This document shows positions 35,960 through 43,767 of a stretch of DNA of 64,000 nucleotides, one piece after another; the first letter of the stretch is position 1, and the number at the start of each line of letters is the position of its first letter. The stretch comes from Paludibacteraceae bacterium (GTDB lineage Bacteria > Bacteroidota > Bacteroidia > Bacteroidales > Paludibacteraceae): NCBI GenBank assembly GCA_024399955.1, contig JAKSNH010000002.1, forward strand, positions 1 through 64,000. The letters are read 5' to 3'. Under the pieces are notes generated by a model. It had not been told where the DNA came from. It made no database searches and worked only from the letters and a program-made list of their open reading frames with translations. A program made the translations under genes and the position numbers.

Positions 35960-36201
35960 GGTATAACTGATAATTGCTAATTGTTAATTGATAATTATTA
36001 TTACGATTATGAAAAAAACATATATTATGCCGCAAACGGCAACCGTACAGTTTGAGTTGGATAGCATTATGTTCCCTGAATCCGGAGGAATGCCCCAACC
36101 GGGAGTTTCTGCTCCTGCTCGCCAATCCGGCAAGATTGCAGGCTCGCTCTACATCTAATAGGCATATTGCCTAATAGCAATAAAAATGCGACTTTTTTCA
36201 C
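35508..36201. repeat. Outer inverted repeat, right arm (about 694 bp)
   Basis: Inverted match of 15504-16197, covering the end of the giant gene, the microprotein gene and part of the following hairpin. The match ends inside the hairpin (after CTTTTTTCAC). Confidence 0.88.
36009..36158 (+). CDS. 49-aa microprotein downstream of the giant surface protein (copy 2)
   Basis: Identical in sequence and position (49 nt after the stop) to the copy at 15547-15696. Preservation of an open frame in both copies could reflect function, but it could also be the by-product of gene conversion across the inverted repeat. Confidence 0.65.
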   Translation: MKKTYIMPQTATVQFELDSIMFPESGGMPQPGVSAPARQSGKIAGSLYI

Positions 36202-36217
36202 CGAAAGTTGCATTTTT
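36185..36217 (+). terminator. GCGACTT/GTTGC terminator hairpin
   Basis: AATGCGACTT (36185-36194) pairs with AAGTTGCATT (36205-36214) with one G-T pair, followed by TTT. Confidence 0.8.
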
Positions 36218-36218
36218 A

Positions 36219-36250
36219 TTTGCACATATCAGAAATTATTCGTATCTTTG
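36219..36250 (+). promoter_or_regulatory. Promoter of the ATPase gene before rpsA; near-copy of the rpsA promoter
   Basis: TTTGCAC near 36219-36225 and TATCTTTG at 36243-36250. The stretch TTTGCACATxTCxxAAATTATTCGTA is shared with the rpsA promoter at 37471-37502. Confidence 0.8.
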
Positions 36251-36254
36251 CACG

Positions 36255-36283
36255 CCAAATTTAAAGTGGCACTTTAAAATTGG
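36255..36283 (+). promoter_or_regulatory. Palindromic operator-like site in the ATPase leader
   Basis: CCAAATTTAAAGT (36255-36267) and ACTTTAAAATTGG (36271-36283) form a 13-bp inverted repeat with one mismatch and a 3-bp centre, starting 5 bp after the -7 element. Confidence 0.7.
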
Positions 36284-36302
36284 ACAAAACGGCACTATCA
36301 TT

Positions 36303-37457
36303 ATGTATAACAGAGACTTACAAAACGAATTAATTAGACTTGGACAGATTTTTCCGGTAGTTAGTATTCAAGGACCACGCCAATCCGGCAAAACAACTTT
36401 GTGCAAAATGACATATCCCAATTATCGGTATGTTAACTTAGAAGATACCGAAACCTTGGCACAAGCAATGACGGATATGCGCGTCTTTTTATTACAATCC
36501 GAAACAGGAATGATTATAGATGAAGCACAAGTGCTACCGGAGTTGTTTTCTATGATTCAAGTGTTGGTGGACGAAGATAAATCTCGCAAATATATACTTA
36601 CCGGCAGCAGTAATTTCGCATTAATGCCCAAGATTAAACAATCATTAGCCGGACGTACTGCCGTTTTAACTCTATTGCCATTCAGTTTGCACGAAGTAGA
36701 TACATCTAACTATTCCATTGATTCAATATTATATAAGGGGATGTATCCTGCTGTATGGGGCGACGGAATGGCTCCCCGGGATGTTTATAGAGCCTATTAC
36801 AATACCTATTTGCTACGTGATGTCCAAAATATTGTTAATGTTCGTAATATCAAACAGTTCCAGCGATTCTTAATACTCTTAGCCGCAAGAGTAGGTAGTG
36901 AATTTAATGCGTTAAGTCTGAGTAATGATATCGGTGTGTCCGTTCCAACTATTCAAGAATGGATGAGCATATTAGAAACATCCTATGTCGCGTTCCGTAA
37001 ATATCCCTATTATCGCAATATTGGTAAACGCTTGGCTAAAATGCCAAAAATATATTTCTATGATACCGGATTAGTCTGCTATTTATTAGGCATCCAAAAT
37101 GAACAACAACTTAATATACATCCTTGCAGAGGTGGGATATTCGAAAATATGGTGATGACCGAATTGATGAAACAAGCCTTTAATCACGGACTGGATGATA
37201 CAATCTATTTCTATCGCGACAAAAATAAAGAGGTGGATATCGTGATTGAGCAAGGACTCAATTTATATGCTTACGAAGTGAAAATAAGTGACTCGGATAA
37301 TACATCCTTCTATCAATCGTTGCAATATTTCAAAAAACTATACAGAGATGATGTCCGCATGACCGCCGTCGTATATACCGGCTCACAGGAACGAAAAACA
37401 GCAGAAAATGGACTAATCAATTATCAAAATCTAATATTATTCAATGAGAATGAATAA
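36303..37457 (+). CDS. AAA+ ATPase with DUF4143 domain
   Basis: 384 aa from ATG 36303; an upstream in-frame extension would begin inside the terminator hairpin and is rejected. Walker A GPRQSGKTT near residues 24-32, Walker B MIIDEAQ near 72-78, GSSN sensor motif, then the DUF4143 half (FYDTGLVCYLLGI, GGIFENMVMTEL) and the nuclease-like end (KEVDIVIEQ ... YEVKISD). It lies between two copies of the same promoter, directly before rpsA. Cellular role unknown. Confidence 0.87.
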   Translation: MYNRDLQNELIRLGQIFPVVSIQGPRQSGKTTLCKMTYPNYRYVNLEDTETLAQAMTDMRVFLLQSETGMIIDEAQVLPELFSMIQVLVDEDKSRKYILTGSSNFALMPKIKQSLAGRTAVLTLLPFSLHEVDTSNYSIDSILYKGMYPAVWGDGMAPRDVYRAYYNTYLLRDVQNIVNVRNIKQFQRFLILLAARVGSEFNALSLSNDIGVSVPTIQEWMSILETSYVAFRKYPYYRNIGKRLAKMPKIYFYDTGLVCYLLGIQNEQQLNIHPCRGGIFENMVMTELMKQAFNHGLDDTIYFYRDKNKEVDIVIEQGLNLYAYEVKISDSDNTSFYQSLQYFKKLYRDDVRMTAVVYTGSQERKTAENGLINYQNLILFNENE

Positions 37458-37470
37458 TTTTGCAGAAAAA

Positions 37471-37502
37471 TTTGCACATCTCAAAAATTATTCGTACCTT
37501 TG
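37471..37502 (+). promoter_or_regulatory. rpsA promoter
   Basis: TTTGCAC at 37471-37477 and TACCTTTG at 37495-37502, followed by a 110-nt leader. Confidence 0.82.
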
Positions 37503-37513
37503 CACGCTTTTTC

Positions 37514-37609
37514 GTGAGATAAAATCTCACAATAGGAAAAAGACAACATGTTTAACCCTTTAAACTATGGGTACCGCGGCTGCCTAATCGCATGAGGCGG
37601 AGACCATAG
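37514..37609 (+). promoter_or_regulatory. Structured 5' leader of rpsA
   Basis: Hairpin 1: GTGAGAT (37514-37520) with ATCTCAC (37524-37530). A second domain is closed by CTATGG (37565-37570) with CCATAG (37604-37609) and contains GCCT (37582-37585) with AGGC (37595-37598). Ribosomal protein S1 regulates its own translation in other bacteria, so this may be the autoregulatory site; that is inference. Confidence 0.55.
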
Positions 37610-37619
37610 ACAAGCTGTT

Positions 37620-39461
37620 ATGGCAGAAAATTTATCTCTCCAGAACTTCGACTGGGATGCCTATGAAAATGAGAAAAAAGGCACATTAAACGAAGAAACT
37701 CTCAAAAAGTATGATGCTACACTGAATGCTATCAAGGACCACGAGGTCGTTGAAGGTACTGTTACATCTATCAACAAACGCGAAGTAGTGGTTAACGTTG
37801 GCTTCAAATCCGACGGTATCGTTCCTGCTACTGAGTTCCGCTACAATCCCGACCTCAAGGTTGGTGATAAAGTTGAGGTGTATATCGAGAGCCAAGAGGA
37901 CACTAAAGGTCAACTCGTATTGTCGCACAAAGAAGCTCGTGCTTCCCGCAGCTGGGACCGCGTTAACGAGGCTTGCAACAGCGGCGAAATCGTTAATGGT
38001 TACATCAAATGCCGCACTAAAGGCGGTATGATCGTGGATGTACTTGGTATGGAAGCTTTCTTACCGGGTAGCCAAATCGATGTTAAACCTATCCGTGACT
38101 ACGACCAATTCGTAGGCAAAACGATGGAGTTCAAGATCGTGAAGGTGAACGACGAGTTCCGTAATGTAGTTGTTTCTCATAAAGCTCTTATCGAGGCTGA
38201 GATTGAGGCTCAAAAGGCTGAAATCGTGGCTAAACTCGAAAAGGGACAAGTGCTCGAAGGTGTGGTTAAAAATATCACCAACTATGGTGTATTCATCGAC
38301 CTCGGTGGCGTAGATGGTCTCATCCATATTACCGACCTCAGCTGGGGACGCGTTACCGATCCGAAGGAGTTCGTTCAACTCGACCAGAAAATCAACGTCG
38401 TTATCCTTGACTTCGATGACGAGAAAAAACGTATCGCTCTCGGCTTGAAACAACTCACTCCTCACCCATGGGATGCTCTGGACGCTAACCTCAAAGTGGG
38501 TGACAAAGTAAGCGGTAAAGTAGTTGTTATGGCCGACTACGGAGCATTCGTAGAAGTAGCTTCCGGTATCGAAGGACTGATTCACGTTAGCGAAATGAGC
38601 TGGAGCCAACACCTCCGCAGCGCTAATGACTTCCTCAAAGTTGGTCAAGAAGTGGAAGCTGTCATCCTGACCCTCGACCGCGAGGAGCGCAAGATGAGCC
38701 TCGGTATCAAACAACTCAAGGCTGATCCTTGGGAGAACGTAGATAGTAAGTACGCTGTTGGTACACGCCACTTCGCTCGCGTTCGTAACTTCACTAACTT
38801 TGGTGTATTCGTTGAAATCGAAGACGGCGTGGATGGCCTCATCCATATCAGCGACCTCAGCTGGACCAAGAAAATCAAACACCCCAATGAGTTCACTCAA
38901 ATCGGTGCTGAAATCGAAGTTGTTGTGCTCGAAATCGATAAGGAAAACCGCCGCTTAAGCTTAGGCCACAAACAACTCGAGGAGAATCCTTGGGAAGAAC
39001 TGGCTGCTAAGTTCGGTGTAGATACCGTTGTTGAAGGCAAGATTGTTGAACTCAGCGACAAGGGTGCCGTTGTATCTCTCGAAGATGGCGTAGAAGCCTT
39101 CTGCACCGCTCGTCACCTCCAGAAAGAAGACAAAGAGGCTGCCGCTGCTAAACAAGGCGATGTACTGGATTTCAAGGTAATCGAATTCAACAAGGACGCT
39201 AAACGTATCCTCGTTAGCCACCTCCGCACGTGGGAGGCTCGTCCCGAAGCTCCTGCAAAGGAAACAAAAGCCGCTAAGAAAGAGGCTGCTCCTGAAATGC
39301 CTAAGGTAGAAAAAACTACCCTCGGTGACTTGGACGTATTGGCTAACTTGAAGGCTGCTATGACGGAAGAGGCTCCTGCCGAGAAAACCGCCAAGAAAGC
39401 TCCTGCTAAAAAAGCCGCTGCTAAAAAAGCTACCAAAAAAGCAGAAGAAGCTGCTGAATAA
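37620..39461 (+). CDS. rpsA: 30S ribosomal protein S1
   Basis: 613 aa. About six S1/OB-fold repeats lie between residues ~40 and ~545, seen from the repeating pattern DKVxGxVxxxxxYGAFVEV...GLIHxSxxSW. The first two are more divergent, as usual. The tail (~548-613) is Ala/Lys/Glu-rich and of low complexity (KKAPAKKAAAKKATKKAEEAAE). S1 binds mRNA on the small subunit; in Bacteroidetes, where Shine-Dalgarno use is weak, it is thought to be important for initiation. Single-gene unit with its own promoter, structured leader and terminator. Codons are of a highly expressed gene. Confidence 0.95.
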   Translation: MAENLSLQNFDWDAYENEKKGTLNEETLKKYDATLNAIKDHEVVEGTVTSINKREVVVNVGFKSDGIVPATEFRYNPDLKVGDKVEVYIESQEDTKGQLVLSHKEARASRSWDRVNEACNSGEIVNGYIKCRTKGGMIVDVLGMEAFLPGSQIDVKPIRDYDQFVGKTMEFKIVKVNDEFRNVVVSHKALIEAEIEAQKAEIVAKLEKGQVLEGVVKNITNYGVFIDLGGVDGLIHITDLSWGRVTDPKEFVQLDQKINVVILDFDDEKKRIALGLKQLTPHPWDALDANLKVGDKVSGKVVVMADYGAFVEVASGIEGLIHVSEMSWSQHLRSANDFLKVGQEVEAVILTLDREERKMSLGIKQLKADPWENVDSKYAVGTRHFARVRNFTNFGVFVEIEDGVDGLIHISDLSWTKKIKHPNEFTQIGAEIEVVVLEIDKENRRLSLGHKQLEENPWEELAAKFGVDTVVEGKIVELSDKGAVVSLEDGVEAFCTARHLQKEDKEAAAAKQGDVLDFKVIEFNKDAKRILVSHLRTWEARPEAPAKETKAAKKEAAPEMPKVEKTTLGDLDVLANLKAAMTEEAPAEKTAKKAPAKKAAAKKATKKAEEAAE

Positions 39462-39482
39462 GTAGCTCGCTACATAAAAGGA

Positions 39483-39516
39483 ACGGCAATCTAAACACGG
39501 GTTGCCGTTTTTTTTT
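39483..39516 (+). terminator. Terminator of rpsA
   Basis: ACGGCAA (39483-39489) pairs with TTGCCGT (39502-39508), followed by a run of T. Confidence 0.85.
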
Positions 39517-39525
39517 ACAATTAAA

Positions 39526-39557
39526 TTTGCATATATGCGAATTTTTTTGTACTTTTG
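39526..39557 (+). promoter_or_regulatory. Promoter of the MBL-fold hydrolase gene
   Basis: TTTG at 39526-39529 and TACTTTTG at 39550-39557. This places the start at ATG 39586 rather than at upstream in-frame ATGs. Confidence 0.78.
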
Positions 39558-39585
39558 CACGCTGATTGTGTATTTTGCCTCAATA

Positions 39586-40434
39586 ATGGATAATCAAGAA
39601 CTCATATTTCGGGCCTTTGCCAGTGGTAGCAGCGGAAACTGCTATTACTTAGGTACGCATGAACGCGGCATCCTAATTGACGCCGGAATAAGTGCTCGTG
39701 CCATCCAGCATAACCTGCGCGATATGGGACTGGATTTCCCAAACATAATGGGCGTGTTGGTCACCCATGACCATGCCGACCATATACGCGCCGTGGGTAC
39801 TTTGGGTGAAAAACTACATATACCTATTTATTCTACACGCGCGATACACGAGGGCATAGATCGCAACTATGGCGTGCATGAGAAACTGCGCACCGCCCGC
39901 AGGTACTTCGATAAAGGTATGCCTTTTGAACTGTTTGGCATGCAAATAACTACCTTCGGCGTCAGCCATGACTCTACCGACTGCGTGGGGTATATGATTG
40001 ATTATATGGACCAACGATTCATGATTGTGACCGACTGCGGTGAACCTAATCATAACATCGAGGCCTTTCTGCAGACTGCCAACCATATCATCATCGAGGC
40101 CAACCATGATGAGCACATGCTGCTTAATGGTCCATATCCTACCTACCTCAAACAACGTATCCTGTCCCCTATAGGCCACCAAAGCAATGCAACCTGCGCC
40201 GAACTTATCGCACGTAACTTCCACGATGGTATGCGGAACATATTTCTATGCCACCTCAGTAAGGAAAATAATGATCCCGCTCTGGCTTTGGAAACAGTGT
40301 CCAACCGTATGTTACAAATGGGACTCGTTCCCGGTCAGGATATTTTTATTAAACCCTTAGACCGACTTACTCCCAGCCCCGTCTATGTACTCAATGATGA
40401 TATCATTACGGAGCCAATGAATATTCAAGATTAA
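39586..40434 (+). CDS. MBL-fold metallo-hydrolase, YycJ/WalJ-like
   Basis: 282 aa. The metallo-beta-lactamase metal motif HDHADH (near residues 63-68) is present with the other metal-binding positions (GVSHDS, TDCG, EANHD). The start FRAFASGSSGNCYYLG is typical of YycJ/WalJ proteins, which are implicated in coordinating DNA replication or repair and cell wall metabolism; substrate is unproven. It ends 4 bp before the GT2 gene and forms an operon with it and the M23 peptidase. Confidence 0.85.
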   Translation: MDNQELIFRAFASGSSGNCYYLGTHERGILIDAGISARAIQHNLRDMGLDFPNIMGVLVTHDHADHIRAVGTLGEKLHIPIYSTRAIHEGIDRNYGVHEKLRTARRYFDKGMPFELFGMQITTFGVSHDSTDCVGYMIDYMDQRFMIVTDCGEPNHNIEAFLQTANHIIIEANHDEHMLLNGPYPTYLKQRILSPIGHQSNATCAELIARNFHDGMRNIFLCHLSKENNDPALALETVSNRMLQMGLVPGQDIFIKPLDRLTPSPVYVLNDDIITEPMNIQD

Positions 40435-40438
40435 TACT

Positions 40439-41185
40439 ATGGATAGCAAACTTGTTATTATTCCTACTTACAACGAGAAGGAGAATATTGAGGCCATCAT
40501 AACGGCTGTTATCAATCTCCCTCAGGGTTTTCACGTGCTCGTTATTGATGACGGTTCGCCCGATGGAACGGCCGCTATCGTAAAAAAACTAATGAAAAAA
40601 CCATTTGCGGATAAACTCTTTATCGTGGAGCGTTCCGGCAAACTGGGATTGGGCACCGCTTACATAGCCGGATTTAAATGGGCAATTGAGCATCAATACG
40701 ACTATATCTTTGAGATGGATGCGGACTTTAGTCATAATCCCAATGACCTGCCTCGATTGTATGATAAACTATCTGTGGACGGTGCAGATGTGGCGATTGG
40801 TAGCCGCTACTTAACGGGTGTTAATGTGGTGAACTGGCCCATGGGACGCGTACTGATGTCCTACTTCGCCAGCAAGTACGTGCGACTCGTATTAGGCGTT
40901 AAGATATGCGATACAACAGCAGGCTTCGTCGGTTATCGCCGCCAAGTATTAGAGACCATCGAATTAGATAAAATACGCTTCAAGGGATATGCCTTCCAAA
41001 TCGAAATGAAGTTCACCGCTTCGCAAATAGGTTACTGCGTAGAAGAAGTGCCTATCGTCTTTGTGAATCGACAATTAGGTACCAGCAAAATGTCCGGAGG
41101 TATATTCTCCGAAGCACTGCTCGGTGTCATACGATTGAAGGTCAATTCATGGTTCCGCAAATATCCTAAAAAGCATAATCAGTAG
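40439..41185 (+). CDS. GT2 glycosyltransferase, polyprenol-phosphate mannose synthase-like
   Basis: 248 aa. It begins VIIPTYNEKENI and has the DXD-type metal site in FEMDADFSHNP (near 97) and AIGSRYLTG, all typical of Dpm1-like enzymes that move mannose (or another hexose) from a nucleotide sugar to polyprenyl phosphate. No C-terminal membrane domain, so this is the short form. Located between the MBL hydrolase (4-bp gap) and an M23 peptidase (6-bp gap), which fits a role at the envelope. Confidence 0.88.
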   Translation: MDSKLVIIPTYNEKENIEAIITAVINLPQGFHVLVIDDGSPDGTAAIVKKLMKKPFADKLFIVERSGKLGLGTAYIAGFKWAIEHQYDYIFEMDADFSHNPNDLPRLYDKLSVDGADVAIGSRYLTGVNVVNWPMGRVLMSYFASKYVRLVLGVKICDTTAGFVGYRRQVLETIELDKIRFKGYAFQIEMKFTASQIGYCVEEVPIVFVNRQLGTSKMSGGIFSEALLGVIRLKVNSWFRKYPKKHNQ

Positions 41186-41191
41186 TTGTAG

Positions 41192-42370
41192 ATGAAAAAA
41201 ATACCAGTCATATTGGCCATCATGATGGCGGTTATCTCCTGCGGGAAAAAAACAGAAGAGGCACAAACAGAACAAGAACCTCCGCGTATGGAGTTTGGTA
41301 TAGCAATTGATGCCTATCGTATTGATACCAATACCGTGAATAACGACGAAACATTAGGAGGTATATTTAATCGCCTGGGGGCTACACAACAACAAATGGC
41401 AGGTATTATTCGTCTGCCACTTAGCGAATTTGACTATCGTAAGATTAAACCCGGTAAAACATACTATGCGTTCTTTCAAACTGATTCATGCGGATTGGAA
41501 CAACTATGCTACTGGGTGTATGTGGATAATATACGCGAAACAGTTGTGCTGCACCTGCAAGACTCGTTGCATGTGGAGCGCATCGTCAAACCGGTTGTGA
41601 CTACCCAACGCTCCGCACAAGCCGTCATACAATCCAGTCTATGGAATGCCATGGTGGATAATGACCTGCCTATCCAATTGGCGCTTGACCTGAGTGATAT
41701 ATATGCATGGACCATTGACTTCTTCGGACTGCAAAAAGGCGATTCTATTCGCGTGGTCTTTGATGAACAAAGCGTAGATGACCAATGCATCGGAATAGGT
41801 CGCATTTATGCTGCTAATTTCTACCATGCTAATAAATGGCAGGAGGCATTCTATTTCAATAATACCTATTTTGATGCTGAAGGTAAATCGCTCAAAAAAG
41901 CTTTCTTAAAAGCACCGCTTAACTATAAACGCATATCTTCCCGCTTCACGTATGCTCGTAAACATCCTATTTTCAAAACCGTTCGTCCGCATACCGGTGT
42001 GGATTATGCTGCTCCGATGGGTACACCGGTTGTTTCTGTCGGCGATGGTACGGTCGTTGAAAAAGGATATAAAGGCGGCGGCGGAAATACCGTTAAAATC
42101 AAACATAATAGCACCTATACCACGGCTTATCTGCATCTAAGTAAGTATGGTCCCGGTATATCTGTCGGTTCGCATGTCAGCCAGGGACAAGTAATCGGGT
42201 ATGTAGGTTCAACAGGTAACTCCACCGGACCTCACCTTGATTTCCGTATTTGGAAGAATGGTTCGCCTGTAGATCCTCTTAAATTGGTCAGCCCTCCGAG
42301 CGAACCTGTACCATCTAAAATGCGTCCGGAATTTGATAGCATCGTTAATGTCTATCGCACAAAATTATAG
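41192..42370 (+). CDS. M23-family peptidase lipoprotein
   Basis: 392 aa. The N-terminus MKKIPVILAIMMAVISCG has a lipobox, so the mature protein starts at Cys17. Residues ~35-260 are an OapA/peptide-binding-like region; the LytM/M23 domain is at ~265-375, with HTGVDY and HLDFRIW supplying zinc ligands and HLS between them. These enzymes cut peptidoglycan cross-links. All metal-binding residues appear to be kept, so it is probably active. End of the three-gene operon. Confidence 0.88.
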   Translation: MKKIPVILAIMMAVISCGKKTEEAQTEQEPPRMEFGIAIDAYRIDTNTVNNDETLGGIFNRLGATQQQMAGIIRLPLSEFDYRKIKPGKTYYAFFQTDSCGLEQLCYWVYVDNIRETVVLHLQDSLHVERIVKPVVTTQRSAQAVIQSSLWNAMVDNDLPIQLALDLSDIYAWTIDFFGLQKGDSIRVVFDEQSVDDQCIGIGRIYAANFYHANKWQEAFYFNNTYFDAEGKSLKKAFLKAPLNYKRISSRFTYARKHPIFKTVRPHTGVDYAAPMGTPVVSVGDGTVVEKGYKGGGGNTVKIKHNSTYTTAYLHLSKYGPGISVGSHVSQGQVIGYVGSTGNSTGPHLDFRIWKNGSPVDPLKLVSPPSEPVPSKMRPEFDSIVNVYRTKL

Positions 42371-42380
42371 GATTTAAATT

Positions 42381-42401
42381 GCGACCTTCGGGTCGCTTTT
42401 T
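42381..42401 (+). terminator. Terminator after the M23 peptidase gene
   Basis: GCGACC (42381-42386), TTCG loop, GGTCGC (42391-42396), then TTTTT. Confidence 0.9.
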
Positions 42402-42546
42402 GTGTATGTAAGCATCCAATAAGCCCATGTTTTTGTGATTTTAGATAGAAAACTATCATTTTTTTGCATTTTTTTGCGAAAATATTTGGTGATGTCAAAA
42501 AAATGTTGTACCTTTGCACTCGCTTTCGGAAAAATGACTACCGAAA

Positions 42547-42621
42547 GGGCGTTTAGCTCAGCTGGTTTAGAGCATCTGCCCTACAAGCAGAGGGTCGGCG
42601 GTTCGAATCCGTCAACGCCCA
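42547..42621 (+). tRNA. tRNA-Val (TAC anticodon)
   Basis: 75 nt. Acceptor GGGCGTT pairs with AACGCCC; D arm GCTC/GAGC; anticodon stem TCTGC/GCAGA with loop CCTACAA giving anticodon TAC; T arm GGCGG TTCGAAT CCGTC; discriminator A; CCA not encoded. A -7 element TACCTTTG lies near 42509. Confidence 0.95.
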
Positions 42622-42625
42622 CACA

Positions 42626-42660
42626 GACTGATAATCAATAGGTTATCAGTCTTTCCTTTT
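42626..42660 (+). terminator. Terminator of tRNA-Val
   Basis: GACTGATAA (42626-42634) pairs with TTATCAGTC (42643-42651), followed by TTTCCTTTT. Confidence 0.85.
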
Positions 42661-42990
42661 AATAAGACATAAAATTGTGTCAAAGGTTGGTTAGATGCTA
42701 TTTCTTGATTACATCATTATTCAATTTAAGATTATAATATATTGCTGTCCGGTAAAAACGATTAAGCCCACAAAACATGCTCAAGATATTAGTAAAACTG
42801 GAAAAGTCAAAGAGAGGGTAAAATAACCCTCGAGAGAGTGTCGACCGACCCTCGACCCCAAAAATAGAGAGTAAATTAGACGCGCCCCAATCACCCACTT
42901 GATCTTGTGATGCGAAAAATGAGTAAAAAATGCAAAAAAATTTGCACATGTCAAAAAAAAGCAGTATCTTTGCAGCCGATTTTGCGCTTT
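42661..42990. other. Intergenic region with the promoter of the DUF177-rpmF operon
   Basis: No gene is supported. It holds a small hairpin (AGGGT near 42817 with ACCCT near 42828) and two GACCCTCGACC-like words, then a promoter with TTTGCAC at 42941-42947 and TATCTTTG at 42965-42972. A reverse reading frame of 83 codons (42698-42949) has no recognisable features and overlaps this promoter. Confidence 0.65.
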
Positions 42991-43410
42991 ATGGAAAACA
43001 TTATCGAATTAGATAAGTTGGAACTGGGCCGCCATTCCTATGAATTTGCATTGGATAACGCGTACTTCAATAACATTGAAAAGACCGAGTTATTAGGCGG
43101 TAAAGTGGCTGTAAAGGCAGAATTAGACTTGCGCGAAACTACTCTCTCTCTCCATGTTTGGGTAGATGGCGTGGTGCAAGTAACATGTGATCGCTGCTTG
43201 GATAGCATGGATATTACAATATGCGAGGACGATGACATGGAAATAGAGCCGGAGGCTCGGTCCCTGGACCTCAACTGGCTCGCATACGAACTGATAGTAG
43301 TAAATCTTCCCTTGGTGCACTGTCACCAACCGGGTGGCTGCAATCCTGAAATGGATGCACTTCTCCAAAGCCACCTCTGCTGCCCTCCGGAAGACCCCGA
43401 AATACTATAA
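42991..43410 (+). CDS. yceD: DUF177/YceD-family protein
   Basis: 139 aa from ATG 42991, 19 nt after the -7 element; upstream in-frame ATGs lie before the promoter. The conserved core VQVTCDRCLD (near residues 68-77) and the late region with NLPLVHC and LLCCPP-like cysteines mark DUF177. The family is nearly always beside rpmF, as here, and has been linked to 23S rRNA metabolism and ribosome large-subunit assembly. Confidence 0.88.
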   Translation: MENIIELDKLELGRHSYEFALDNAYFNNIEKTELLGGKVAVKAELDLRETTLSLHVWVDGVVQVTCDRCLDSMDITICEDDDMEIEPEARSLDLNWLAYELIVVNLPLVHCHQPGGCNPEMDALLQSHLCCPPEDPEIL

Positions 43411-43495
43411 TAACGTTGACGAAGACGGTGCCTTCGGGCACTCCGATGACATTAACAACAACTAAATTAAAAACAACATCTAAAACAAATAAGTT

Positions 43496-43681
43496 ATGGC
43501 ACATCCAAAACGAAGACAATCGCACACCAGACAAGCTAAACGTCGTACCCATGACGTTGCCGTTATGCCGGCATTGGCTATTTGCCCCAACTGTGGTGCG
43601 CATTACATTTACCACACTGTTTGCCCAAGTTGCGGTTACTACCGTGGTAAACTCGCTATCGAGAAAGCTGCTGAAGCTTAA
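43496..43681 (+). CDS. rpmF: 50S ribosomal protein L32
   Basis: 61 aa. Basic N-terminus MAHPKRRQSHTRQAKRRTH and a zinc ribbon with CPNC (near 31-34) and CPSC (near 44-47). Cotranscribed with the DUF177 gene, followed by a strong hairpin. The usual plsX-fabH neighbours are absent. Confidence 0.96.
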   Translation: MAHPKRRQSHTRQAKRRTHDVAVMPALAICPNCGAHYIYHTVCPSCGYYRGKLAIEKAAEA

Positions 43682-43695
43682 TCTTAGTGAAACTA

Positions 43696-43726
43696 ATATA
43701 GGCTCCGGAAGCACCGGAGCCTATAT
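43696..43726 (+). terminator. Strong 13-bp hairpin after rpmF
   Basis: ATATAGGCTCCGG (43696-43708) pairs with CCGGAGCCTATAT (43714-43726), 5-nt loop; only a weak T tract follows. Confidence 0.75.
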
Positions 43727-43767
43727 CTTCCATTATTCCTAACCTACAACCTTAAAATTAGTTGATC

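Noticed and set aside
39502-39585. Longer N-terminus for the MBL-fold hydrolase
   Set aside because: The added residues are encoded by the rpsA terminator tail and the promoter of this gene.
42435-42641. Forward frame across tRNA-Val
   Set aside because: It runs through a complete tRNA gene and its promoter.
42698-42949. 83-codon reverse frame after tRNA-Val
   Set aside because: It overlaps the promoter of the DUF177 gene, has no promoter of its own and no recognisable features.
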